From the NCBI GenBank assembly GCA_029721515.1, contig CM056569.1, positions 13,061,007-13,125,006 on the forward strand: a stretch of DNA of 64,000 nt, in the 5' to 3' direction. The notes under the pieces are model-generated. The model did not search any database, was not told where the DNA came from, and was given only the letters and a program-made list of their open reading frames with translations. Positions 10,979 to 22,790 of this stretch are shown in pieces (within the stretch, counting starts at the first letter, position 1; each line of letters starts with the position of its first letter). Position numbers and translations under genes: made by a program. Source of the DNA: Synanceia verrucosa (lineage: Eukaryota; Chordata; Actinopteri; Perciformes; Synanceiidae).

Positions 10979-12441
10979 ACTACATATAAAATTGTATGGA
11001 AATGTCCAAATCAATATAACAACAGCTAATATACAGTGTGTATATATAGAATTATATGAGAGTGTCCAAGGGGATGAAGAGCATCATCAAGCTATCAGCA
11101 AAGGATGAGAAGCATGTCGTCCTCTCCACCACGCCAACCAGAAGAAGCCTGAACAGCACGTCTTCCTCTCCACCACACCAAACAGGAGAAACCTCCGCAG
11201 GATGACCTCATCACCACCACGTCGCTCAGAACCAGAAGATGAGGCCTGACTGGTCTGCACAACCACTACTCCACCAGGTAGACTGGATCCATGGATACCT
11301 GTGAGATGAGAACGCACAGGGACTACGAGGCACAAAACTAATCTGCAGCATGTGTTAAAGGGAGGAAGAGTAAACACATCCTCTTCTCCACTACTCTAAC
11401 AGATAACAGTGTGTGTTTCTGAGATAAAACCTCACCATTTCTACCAAAAACACAGAGCAGATGACCGTTCTCCACATCACCAACTAAAGGCCCAGGCTCC
11501 CTGACAACTCCCAAATCCTGTGTCCTGGCCTCAGTGTGGGAGGAACCGACAGCATCAGACGCCTTGGAAGAATGGTTCTGTAAACTTACTCCGTGTGTTG
11601 TTGTGGTTTACCAGAGAACAGCCACTTGTCTTGTAGAAATACTGATGACATATAGGCCAGGCTTCCAAGTGACTCTATAATAACACCACAGTCAATGTCT
11701 TTTTTTTGAAGCATTTACATTTATTCATTAATCATTAATCTCCAGCTCACAGAAAATGCTAAACTTCCACAAAATTAAGACTGAATACTGAAAAGTGATT
11801 GAGGGAGACAGCTCTGTGAGGGAGTGAGGGGAGCGGAGCAGTGCAGGAAGCGCTAACAAAAACAGGGTCTTTCAAGAGACGGTGGTCTTCACATGGGCAT
11901 GGTTAAGGTGGTCAAGGCGTGCTAAGTGCAAGTCCATTTAACGCCTAATGTCAAACCGCTTCAATTCAAAATGAAGCCGAAATAGTACTGTACATGTGTT
12001 CCGCCTTTGTCGGTTGATTCCTCTTCGATACGGACCTAGGAACGTTTTGCAGTCATTTGTTTCACATAGGACCAGTCAAAGTGGGAGCCACATCCGGCTG
12101 AATATCGTAGCCACTTCCGGTTTTTCCGCTAGCGACTTTCAGCAACTTACACGGATTGTTTTATTTGAGGTAAAATTATTTATTGTAAAATAAAAATGTA
12201 TTGCTGCTTATTGTTGGTCAATGTAGAATACTTTTGACAGATATATTTTAAGATATTTGAATCATATTTCGTATAGGCCATATAGGCTAAATTATCGGCT
12301 ACATGTAAACACTATTTAGATGGTTTTCAGCAGTCACACGATTTCTAAAGCAGATACAATTCATGTAACTCTCTTTAATCATTATAAAATTTGCATGCTG
12401 TTATATGAATGCAATTTTGACCTTTATTTTTACTCAGGAGA

Positions 12442-13532
12442 ATGAATGTAAACATGTTTTATGGAACTCCTGAACTGAAAACCAGGGCTCCGCCAGCAGG
12501 GAGCAATGACAGCTGTCTCAATGAGAGTGGAGAGAGTGATGACGAGTACAGGTACCTGCACCAGGTGATGAAAATAGGACTAATAATGCGATAATATTGT
12601 ACAGAGTTTCAGCTTTTGTGTTGTTAGCCCATTCTGGATGTACATGTAAAAAAATGTATGCACTTTTCAAAAGTTATTTTTATTTTTTTTTAAATTTTTT
12701 TAATTTTTATTTTTTTTTTTTTTACACCAGATGACGAAAACAGCAGGGATGGACACTCTGAATGTTCTAGCACCAGCCTTGGAGCTACTGCTGCAAAAAC
12801 AGCTGCTCCAACAAAGAGACGACGGCGAGTAGCGTGGAAGAAGAAGCGGGGAACTCCTGGACTACAAAGCAGGGCTCCACCTGCACAGAGCAATGAAAGC
12901 TGTCTCAGCCCCTGTTCACACAAGAACGCTTGCGGGTAAAAATGACAAATCACTTTATCAGAAGTGCCCTTCGTTTAGATGGTGACAGCGTTTTTGGGGC
13001 TTGAAAATGAAACCACCCTCCAGAGTGGAAAACTTGAATACGCTGCGCCGTAATGTTTCCAACTACACTGCCCAAGACGCAAAACTCTGCTCAGATCTGC
13101 CCACGTCACGTATAGGTTTACATACATATGTGCCAGTACAGGGAAAGAAACAAATATGTCGGATTATGTCCATGCGTCGGACCTTCAAGCTGCTTTGGCA
13201 GCTCCAATAAACATACAGTCTTTCCAACAAATGCACAGAATCTGCACAGATAGTATTACTGAACAGAGAAGGATCTGTAATTACGTGCGGACATGTGACA
13301 GTAAATCACAGCAACTAGCCGTCTGGCATGCATACCCAATTGAATTCCACACTTTTGCATCACCGTATGCATGCAGATTTCCTCACGAAAACGCTTGCAT
13401 CTTCTGTTCAGCAGCAGCAGTGATGACAGTGACAACACTGACTGTTTTCCAATTAATAGTGACATAGATCAATTATATGATGAGGCAAAGCCAATTGCAG
13501 TCATTTACCCAACTAAAATTAGATCACCCTGA
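12442..13532 (+). CDS. Candidate three-exon gene for a 139-residue protein, unit 2
   Basis: Exons are 12442-12551, 12747-12935 and 13412-13532, with the same splice sites and phases as unit 1 (3323-4408). The open frame is intact across all three exons. The intron before exon 2 differs in poly-T/A tract length, but the coding parts match. Function is unknown. The features are the duplicated GTPxLxxRAPPA motif, a basic stretch and an acidic C-terminus. Confidence 0.45.
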
Positions 13533-13642
13533 CAGCAGCATGAAAGTCACCTGTTTCACTGTTATAGATTCACTGCAAGTGAAGGGGGGGATAGTGAAGC
13601 GTGCTGGGGTAAGTAAGTTGTCTGGTACAGGTCAATGTCCAG

Positions 13643-16305
13643 TTACACTGCCATTTGAACTGACGGCCCGGCCTCGTCAGTGGTAGTAGAGTCATCTGTC
13701 AAGGACTGCAGGAACCCAGAGATGAGCTGAATTTCTGCTGTCAACCCCTCCTGGGCTGTTTTAATTCTCTGGCCGGTCTCTTGAGAAAGAGCCTGGCACC
13801 GGTCCAGTTCAGCCTGGCTGTGGACGCTGCGCTGTTCAAAGCCTGTCACCAAAGTTTTGTGCATCCTCTTCTGCAACAGAGAAAGCTGTGTGTAATAGAG
13901 GAGTGATTTATGTGCACAGTTTTTCTCGCTCAGTGCAGACACTGCCTCTTCTTTGGCCTCCGTGCAGAGCTTCTTCAGACTTTCGTACTCGCTCGCCAGC
14001 TGTTTGTTTTCCTTCAGTGCGTTTTCTAGTGCTTCCTTTGTGTGTTCCATTTCCTTCTTCCTTGCTGTAACATGAGTGGTGTGCATCTGCATGGATCGCT
14101 GTGTTCGTTCTTGGCAGTTATTAATATCAGACTGTATGGTGCTTATTATGAGAGCAGCTGATTTGTTTTTGAATTCCACCCCATCAAAAACACTTTGGAG
14201 TTCAGCTATGATTTCTGGCATGCTTTCAACACGTTTTTCAATTCGATCTGAAGCACCCTTGTATTTCTTTCTCTTCTTTGTAAGGTCACTGATCCTTTCC
14301 AGGGTGTCATCGTATCTCTTTACAGTGGCGGTGTGTAAATCCTGAGCTGCTTTCAGGTGGCCGCAGTTGAGTTTCTTCTCCTTCATGAAGTTGACTAACA
14401 TGTTCTTGCGTTCACGCTGAATCTTTTCCAAATTTTCTGTCAACTTCCTGATTTTCTCAGTTTTGCCTCCAGCTCATTTGTTGCTGTGGATGCATCTTCA
14501 AGTTCTGTCTGAAGCTTTTGGTTAGTTAGCTCTGAGCTTGTTTGCTGTTGACGCAGTTCTTGATTTCTGAATGCACACTGACCCCTCAGCAGTTTCAGGG
14601 CAGTCCTCTGGCCTGTCAGATCGTTCCTCAGGTTTTCAATCTCTTTCCTGGTCCTCTGTTCTTCCATGGTGGTGAGCTGCTCCTGCTTCTCCAGTTTAGC
14701 CTGGGTGATACTGTGTTGTGCTACAACTTGGGTCACTTGCTCCTTGGCCTTTTCCATCTGCTTGTCATTGTCAATGATTTTGTGGAGCATCTGCTTCCTC
14801 TCCTCGTTCATCTGCTTCACTACATTCTCACTCTCAGAAGTTTTTGTCTTGTAGTCTTCAACATTTTGTTCACACTCCATGTTTTCTTTCTGAAGAGCTG
14901 CAAAAGCATTACGTTTTGAATGGAGCTGCTCTTCTAAGCAGGAAACCTCTGCTTCCCCACGAAGTCTAGTTTTCTCAATGTCTTCTTGCAGTGCAGTAAG
15001 CGTCTCTTTTAATTCCTCATTCTTTTGCATTTCATCCTCAATTTCAAGTTTCAATTGCAAATTACAGTCTTTTTCTTTTATCTCCAGCTCCGTAATTTCA
15101 GGGATAGATCGTGTTATGGCTGCACACCTTTCTTCTGTAAGTGCGATCGTCTTTTCAGCATCCTGTATTTTAGCACACCGATCTTCCTGAAGCATCTTCA
15201 ACTGGTTTATATTTTCCACTCTGTCATCCAGCTGATTCTTCAGAGGCAACGCTTCAAGATCTAGCGATGTCTTCTCATTGCTGGTGTCCAGCTCCATCTT
15301 TTTGAACTCCTTCTGAACCCGTAGGAGATCACTTTGTGTTTCTGAGTGTACTTTATCAGCCTCAGCTTGTGCAGTGTTGATTTCATTAATGATGCCTCGC
15401 CGGACTTCCAGGTTTTCTTTCACAGTGAGAATTTGTTTCTTTGCCGTGTTGATGTCCTCATGCAAGCTGTGGTTGCACACCTCAGTGTGTGACAGTTTCT
15501 CCTGGGCTCGGTCAAGTTTCTCTGTTTCTTGTTTTAGCTGCCGCTTCAGTTCAGTGATCTCATTAAGGCAGGCCTCATGCTCTTTTTGGACCTCAGAACA
15601 GAGCTTTTGTTCCCTCCACCGTTCAATACTCTCAACTTTGTTCTCCAAATATCTTTTTCTTCTCTTCTCCCTTTGGAGAGCTTCCTCTGCACGCTGCCGA
15701 TCAGCCTCCAGCCGCTCCATGAGATTCACAACCTCCCCAACGACATTATTTATGTTCTTCAGTGGGGGTGAGAAAGGACAACTTTCTCTTGCGGAAACTG
15801 CGACGCCTTCAGCTTCAGTTTCTGAGTCTCTGGACTGAAATCTTGCACTTTTGCTGTCCTGGTGCTTGACCTGATCGATCTCTGGCGGATATTTTCCAGA
15901 CTGTTGAGACCAATTTTCCATCATCATCTTTAGCTGTTGGATATGGTGAATAGCATTGTTGAGATGTGACGAGGGACTGTTGAGCAAAGCGCCTGTGCTA
16001 CGTTGTCCAGAACAGACGGCTTGAAGATCTCCTTGAGCTCGTTGACTTGGTTGTCCTTCCCTTGATGGGAATCTGAGTGGCTCAACGTCTGGCATCGATA
16101 AAACTAGGAAATTAGAATAGAATAGAATATAATGCTGTTATTGTCTGCCCCAAATGGTGACAGAAATACGTCTTTGACATGGCTCACAATACATTTACAC
16201 ATTTTAAGAACATGATAAAAGTGAACAAATACATCTAAAAATATATGAAAACATGTGACCAGTGCATGTTGCATGAATCTATCTATTACCTGTGTGTTTG
16301 TCCAT
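13643..16305 (-). pseudogene. Long coiled-coil protein gene, unit 2 copy, one-base deletion near codon 553
   Basis: Coding mini-exon 16290-16305 and large exon 16103 down to 13643, as in unit 1. The T run at 14461-14464, between CTCAG and GCCTCC, has four bases where units 1 and 3 have five. This shifts the frame at about codon 553, after NELEAK, and a stop follows within a few residues. The downstream frame is otherwise open from 14443 to 13643. Unit 2 has the correct base at the unit 1 and unit 3 deletion sites. The gene is CCDC178-like in architecture, unverified. Confidence 0.75.
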
Positions 16306-16610
16306 GATCTGAGCTGGGTTGATGAACGCAGGAGCAGCTTTAGCTTCAGTTGTGGGCTTCAGCTGGTCGACCTGTGGGAGGCGCTCAAGTGGTGATAAAT
16401 CTCTCTGAAGTCATCAGCTACATAATCTGGATGGATAATGCATGTTTCATCACAGGGAGTGTTACTTACTACAACGGCCGACCTCCGATCTCCTTTTTTG
16501 ACGCTTCGGAGTTCCAAACGAATTATGTTTGGGGCGGGGGCTCGCGCGTCCGTGTCGTCAGAAGCGAACGTAGCGACGTAATTTGCTGCTGCGTATTAAC
16601 TCCCTGATAA

Positions 16611-16618
16611 TGACGTCA
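16611..16618. promoter_or_regulatory. CRE palindrome, unit 2
   Basis: TGACGTCA about 305 bases upstream of the coiled-coil start codon at 16305, identical in placement to units 1 and 3. Confidence 0.4.
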
Positions 16619-17170
16619 CATACAATCAACGCGCTCAGTAACAATGACGTGGCACATTTTAATGGACGTTGACTTCCCTGATCATGGCTGGATCACCGTC
16701 AGAACTGACGGAGCAGCCAGCACGAGCCGTGTTAGCTAATTAGCCGGTCGCAAACACTTAAACACTTCAAACAGAACTCTGAATAAGTAGTTGGTGATAC
16801 TGTGATACTGCAGACACAGTTAGTTTAACTGAAGAACACACCTGAATCCTATTTGCAGTGTTGAAGCAGTGTTGATATGTGTCACACGTGCTTTTAGCAG
16901 GGCCGTGCAGAGACCTTTGGAGGGGCAGGTGCTCGAAGTTAAAAGGGGGCACATGGAGCAGGAATTTGAAACACCATACAGAAACTACTACTTTTTCTAA
17001 AAAAATATGTGTAATTCAGAAGAAATATTTAAGACTGATATCTCATTTGAGTAGATATGCCCTGTCCTCTCTTCAAAAAAATATAAACTACTGCTTATTG
17101 ATAAAGTGAACACATATCAAACATATTTATTTATACATAAATTGATATACAGGAAACAAGATCTCCCAGG

Positions 17171-17489
17171 AGCAGCACAGTGGTGTAGTGGTTAGCACTG
17201 TCGCCTCACAGCAAGAAGGTACCGAGTTTGAATCCTTTCTGTGTGGAGTTTACATGTTCTCCCCGTGTCTGCGTGGGTTCTCTCTGGGTACTCCGGCTTC
17301 CTCCCACCATCCAAAATCATGCATGGGGATTAGGTTAATTGGCTAATTTAAATTGACCGTAGGTGTGAATGTGAGTGTGAGTGGTTGTCTGTCTCTATGT
17401 GTCCTGTGATGAACTGGAGACTTGTCCAGGGTGTACCCCCCCCCAACGACTCTATGAGGATAAGCGGTAGATAATGGATGGATGGATGG
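17171..17489 (+). mobile_element. SINE-like repeat, plus orientation, unit 3
   Basis: Array copy of the insertion at 8046-8371, with the same AAGATCTCCCAGG duplications (17158-17170 and 17490-17502). It has a shorter C run and one fewer GGAT repeat. Confidence 0.85.
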
Positions 17490-17867
17490 AAGATCTCCCA
17501 GGCACCCTTAAAAGCTTATTTACCTCTACTTCAGATGTACATATACAGTATATCAAACAAGACACAGCAGCAATAGTTTACTATACCACATACAAGCACA
17601 TCTAGGCATCAGTTTAATATTTCCTTCAGAGGGCCCAGAGTATCCCGCTAAGATCTATATCCTCTTATATGGCTTTCAAAAAACAACTGAAGAAATTATT
17701 AACAACTTGAACCCTTACTTATTCTTTTTGCTTGATCTTGTCGATCTCTCCTTGACAGAGTTTTTGTTTGTTTTGCTTACTGTTATAATTCTTTTTTCAT
17801 GTAACTAAATTTGCTTTCTTTGTCTTCCTCTCCTGCATAGTGTCGAGGTCTGTGTATGTATCTACCC

Positions 17868-17928
17868 TGTATATGTGTGTATATACATATATATATATGT
17901 ATGTATGTATACGCATACGTGTATATAT

Positions 17929-17999
<71 letters not shown>

Positions 18000-18014
18000 T
18001 ATGTATATGCATAC

Positions 18015-18058
<44 letters not shown>

Positions 18059-18102
18059 ACACACGTATGTATGTATATGCATGTATGTGGGTATATGTAT
18101 AT
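17868..18102. repeat. TA/TG compound microsatellite, unit 3
   Basis: Counterpart of 8749-8951. Its first TA run, 17936-17993, is clearly longer than in the preceding unit, so the tract length is unstable between units. Confidence 0.95.
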
Positions 18103-18466
18103 CCATCCATACATCCATTTTCTACCGCTTATCCTCACATAGGGTCATGGGGGGCTGGAGTCTATCCCAGCTGTCTTAGGGTGAAAGGCAGGGTACACCC
18201 TGGACAAGTCTCCAGTTCATCACAGGACACATAGAGACAGACAACCACTCACACTCACATTCACACCTAAGATCAATATAAATTAGCCAATTAACCTAAT
18301 CCCCATGCATGTTTTTGGATGGTGGGAGGAAGCCGGAGTACCTGGAGAGAACCCACGCAGACACGGGGAGAACATGCAAACCCCACACAGAAAGGCCCGG
18401 GCAGGGAATCGATCCCAACACCTTCTGTGAGGCGAGAGTGCTAACCACTACACCACCGTGCCGCCC
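18103..18466 (-). mobile_element. SINE-like repeat, minus orientation, unit 3
   Basis: Array copy of 8952-9317 with the same GTATATGTATAT duplications (18091-18102 and 18467-18478). Confidence 0.85.
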
Positions 18467-19851
18467 GTATATGTATATATACTGTAAGTGTTGTTTAGCC
18501 TGCATTTAATAACTTTCTCTGACTGGTTAGGTCAGCTTGTAAAGGCTTCGTTCCCACTTTACACAGATTTGAAATATAATATGTGCTAAACAAATTAATG
18601 AAAAATAAAATGAAATAACTGGATCCCTCAGTTGACCAATCCTGGATGAGACTGATGTGTGTCCCTCCTACCTCATTAGCATAAGACACAGAAATGTGGA
18701 AATAAAGAAGTACTGAAACTTAAAAATAATGAATTAAATCAACCCCCCACCACACACACTATAAGAACTACAGTATAAGAACACTACAAGAAGAAGTTTA
18801 CTTTGTGTTCAGTGGGAGTTTGATTTACCTAAAAAATGTCCAGTTGGTTAAAGCAGATTTTTTTGTTCCCCTTACTTTTCCTGCACTTTAGTATGTGTGA
18901 TGTTACTGACTGCAGATCAGTAAGCTTTATTTGTTTTATATCTGTATATTTTATTCATTTATTTACAGACTGTCCTGTTAAGCTCACACTGGTTTTAAGA
19001 AGTGCAGTCCACATGTTTATAAATGTTGAAATGGTAAAACCACAGATTTGCTTGCTTTTATTTTATTTTTATTGTTTGCACTGACAGATATACACTCATT
19101 AAAAAGATTACACACACTGATTTACACTCACACACACCCAAACATTCACACACACTCTCATACACACTTGAAGTCAATGGTGTGCTGGCAGGCCCAGTTG
19201 GGGGGTGGGGGGATTTCTTTTTTGTTGTTGTTGTTCTTTACCTATTTTTTTGTTTGTTTCTTTGATGTTTTTATTTCCTTTTTGTTTCTTGTAAACTGAG
19301 GGACATTGGGAACAGGGGTGGGAGAGGAGTGTAATACCAGCACCGCCCTGCTGTGGGCGCTAGCTCATCATTGCATTTCAGTTGACAGTGATGATGTTTA
19401 CAGAGTGTGCAGATCTCATTGATGTCCCCTTGGAACTGAGGCAGCTACAAAGTGCCCATGTCCAAATCAGGTTTTTCAAATAGCCTCCCTCCTCTTTTTT
19501 TCTCTTCATGTTTTTGAGGAATTTTGTGTCTCTACTGGGTACAGTAACCTGTGGTGTCCATTCAGTCCTGTTTGCAGGAGGAAACATGCCTCAGAGCTAC
19601 GAGCATGGTTGTTGATACTTGGTGTTGTTTCTTGATAGTGACATCATCTATTGGCATATTACAACATTGAAATAAGTTGTTATTAACTTGCTAGTTGTTA
19701 CTACCTTTGACCTCAGGAAGGTGAAGCAGATGCTGCAGTCCGGCTTCTCTGCACACAGATCCGAGGCGGCTCATCTTTTGTTCTCTGCTGCTCCATCACG
19801 TTTGCTGTCAAAATAAAATGTGCCAATACTGCTGCCAGCTTAGATGTGTGT

Positions 19852-20128
19852 GTCAAGTCAAATCAGCTTTATTTGTATAGTCCAATATCACAAATTATGA
19901 ATTTGCCCCATTGGGCTTTACAATCTGTACAGGATATGACACCCTCTGTCCTTTACAAATGACCCTCGCGTCGACTAAGGAAAAACTCCCAAAAAAACCC
20001 TTTTAACAGGGAAAAAGAAGCGGAAGAAATCTCAGGAAGAGCGACAGAGGAGGGATCCCTCTTCCAGGATGGACAGACGTGCAATAGATGTCATGTGTAC
20101 AGAATAACAACAACGAAAACACATTAAC
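19852..20128 (+). repeat. Teleost interspersed repeat (unclassified), unit 3
   Basis: Array copy of 1581-1858. It carries several substitutions that the other two copies lack, such as CAAATCAGC and TATAGTCC near its start. Confidence 0.6.
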
Positions 20129-21591
20129 ACTACATATAAAATTGTATGGAAATGTCCAAATCAATATAACAACAGCTAATATACAGTGTGTATATATAGA
20201 ATTATATGAGAGTGTCCAAGGGGATGAAGAGCATCATCAAGCTATCAGCAAAGGATGAGAAGCATGTCGTCCTCTCCACCACGCCAACCAGAAGAAGCCT
20301 GAACAGCACGTCTTCCTCTCCACCACACCAAACAGGAGAAACCTCCGCAGGATGACCTCATCACCACCACGTCGCTCAGAACCAGAAGATGAGGCCTGAC
20401 TGGTCTGCACAACCACTACTCCACCAGGTAGACTGGATCCACGGATACCTGTGAGATGAGAACGCACAGGGACTACGAGGCACAAAACTAATCTGCAGCA
20501 TGTGTTAAAGGGAGGAAGAGTAAACACATCCTCTTCTCCACTACTCTAACAGATAACAGTGTGTGTTTCTGAGATAAAACCTCACCATTTCTACCAAAAA
20601 CACAGAGCAGATGACTGTTCTCCACATCACCAACTAAAGGCCCAGGCTCCCTGACAACTCCCAAATCCTGTGTCCTGGCCTCAGTGTGGGAGGAACCGAC
20701 AGCATCAGACGCCTTGGAAGAATGGTTCTGTAAACTTACTCCGTGTGTTGTTGTGGTTTACCAGAGAACAGCCACTTGTCTTGTAGAAATACTGATGACA
20801 TATAGGCCAGGCTTCCAAGTGACTCTATAATAACACCACAGTCAATGTCTTTTTTTTGAAGCATTTACATTTATTCATTAATCATTCATCTCCAGCTCAC
20901 AGAAAATGCTAAACTTCCACAAAATTAAGACTGAATACTGAAAAGTGATTAAGGGAGACAGCTCTGTGAGGGAGTGAGGGGAGCGGAGCAGTGCAGGAAG
21001 CGCTAACAAAAACAGGGTCTTTCAAGAGACGGTGGTCTTCACATGGGCATGGTTAAGGTGGTCAAGGCGTGCTAAGTGCAAGTCCATTTAACGCCTAATG
21101 TCAAACCGCTTCAATTCAAAATGAAGCCGAAATAGTACTGTACATGTGTTCCGCCTTTGTCGGTTGATTCCTCTTCGATACGGACCTAGGAACGTTTTGC
21201 AGTCATTTGTTTCACATAGGACCAGTCAAAGTGGGAGCCACATCCGGCTGAATATCGTAGCCACTTCCGGTTTTTCCGCTAGCGACTTTCAGCAACTTAC
21301 ACGGATTGTTTTATTTGAGGTAAAATTATTTATTGTAAAATAAAAATGTATTGCTGCTTATTGTTGGTCAATGTAGAATACTTTTGACAGATATATTTTA
21401 AGATATTTGAATCATATTTCGTATAGGCCATATAGGCTAAATTATCGGCTACATGTAAACACTATTTAGATGGTTTTCAGCAGTCACACGATTTCTAAAG
21501 CAGATACAATTCATGTAACTCTCTTTAATCATTATAAAATTTGCATGCTGTTATATGAATGCAATTTTGACCTTTATTTTTACTCAGGAGA

Positions 21592-22680
21592 ATGAATGTA
21601 AACATGTTTTATGGAACTCCTGAACTGAAAACCAGGGCTCCGCCAGCAGGGAGCAATGACAGCTGTCTCAATGAGAGTGGAGAGAGTGATGACGAGTACA
21701 AGTACCTGCACCAGGTGATGAAAATAGGACTAATAATGCGATAATATTGTACAGAGTTTCAGCTTTTGTGTTGTTAGCCCATTCTGGATGTACATGTAAA
21801 AAAATGTATGCACTTTTCAAAAGTTATTTTTATTTTTTTTTAAAAATTTTTTATTTTTATTTTTTTTTTTTACACCAGATGACGAAAACAGCAGGGATGG
21901 ACACTCTGAATGTTCTAGCACCAGCCTTGGAGCTACTGCTGCAAAAACAGCTGCTCCAACAAAGAGACGACGGCGAGTAGCGTGGAAGAAGAAGCGGGGA
22001 ACTCCTGGACTACAAAGCAGGGCTCCACCTGCACAGAGCAATGAAAGCTGTCTCAGCCCCTGTTCACACAAGAACGCTTGCGGGTAAAAATGACAAATCA
22101 CTTTATCAGAAGTGCCCTTCGTTTAGATGGTGACAGCGTTTTTGGGGCTTGAAAATGAAACCACCCTCCAGAGTGGAAAACTTGAATACGCTGCGCCGTA
22201 ATGTTTCCAACTACACTGCCCAAGACGCAAAACTCTGCTCAGATCTGCCCACGTCACGTATAGGTTTACATACATATATGCCAGTACAGGGAAAGAAACA
22301 AATATGTCGGATTATGTCCATGCGTCGGACCTTCAAGCTGCTTTGGCAGCTCCAATAAACATACAGTCTTTCCAACAAATGCACAGAATCTGCACAGATA
22401 GTATTACTGAACAGAGAAGGATCTGTAATTACGTGCGGACATGTGACAGTAAATCACAGCAACTAGCCGTCTGGCATGCATACCCAATTGAATTCCACAC
22501 TTTTGCATCACCGTATGCATGCAGATTTCCTCACGAAAACGCTTGCATCTTCTGTTCAGCAGCAGCAGTGATGACAGTGACAACACTGACTGTTTTCCAA
22601 TTAATACTGACATAGATCAATTATATGATGAGGCAAAGCCAATTGCAGTCATTTACCCAACTAAAATTAGATCACCCTGA
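21592..22680 (+). CDS. Candidate three-exon gene for a 139-residue protein, unit 3
   Basis: Exons are 21592-21701, 21895-22083 and 22560-22680. The reading frame is open through all exons. The first donor differs from units 1 and 2: TACAA|GTACCT instead of TACAG|GTACCT. The GT is kept but the last exon base is changed, turning the junction codon from Arg to Lys and probably weakening the splice site. Otherwise as described for 3323-4408. Confidence 0.42.
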
Positions 22681-22790
22681 CAGCAGCATGAAAGTCACCT
22701 GTTTCACTGTTATAGATTCACTGCAAGTGAAGGGGGGGATAGTGAAGCGTGCTGGGGTAAGTAAGTTGTCTGGTACAGGTCAATGTCCAG

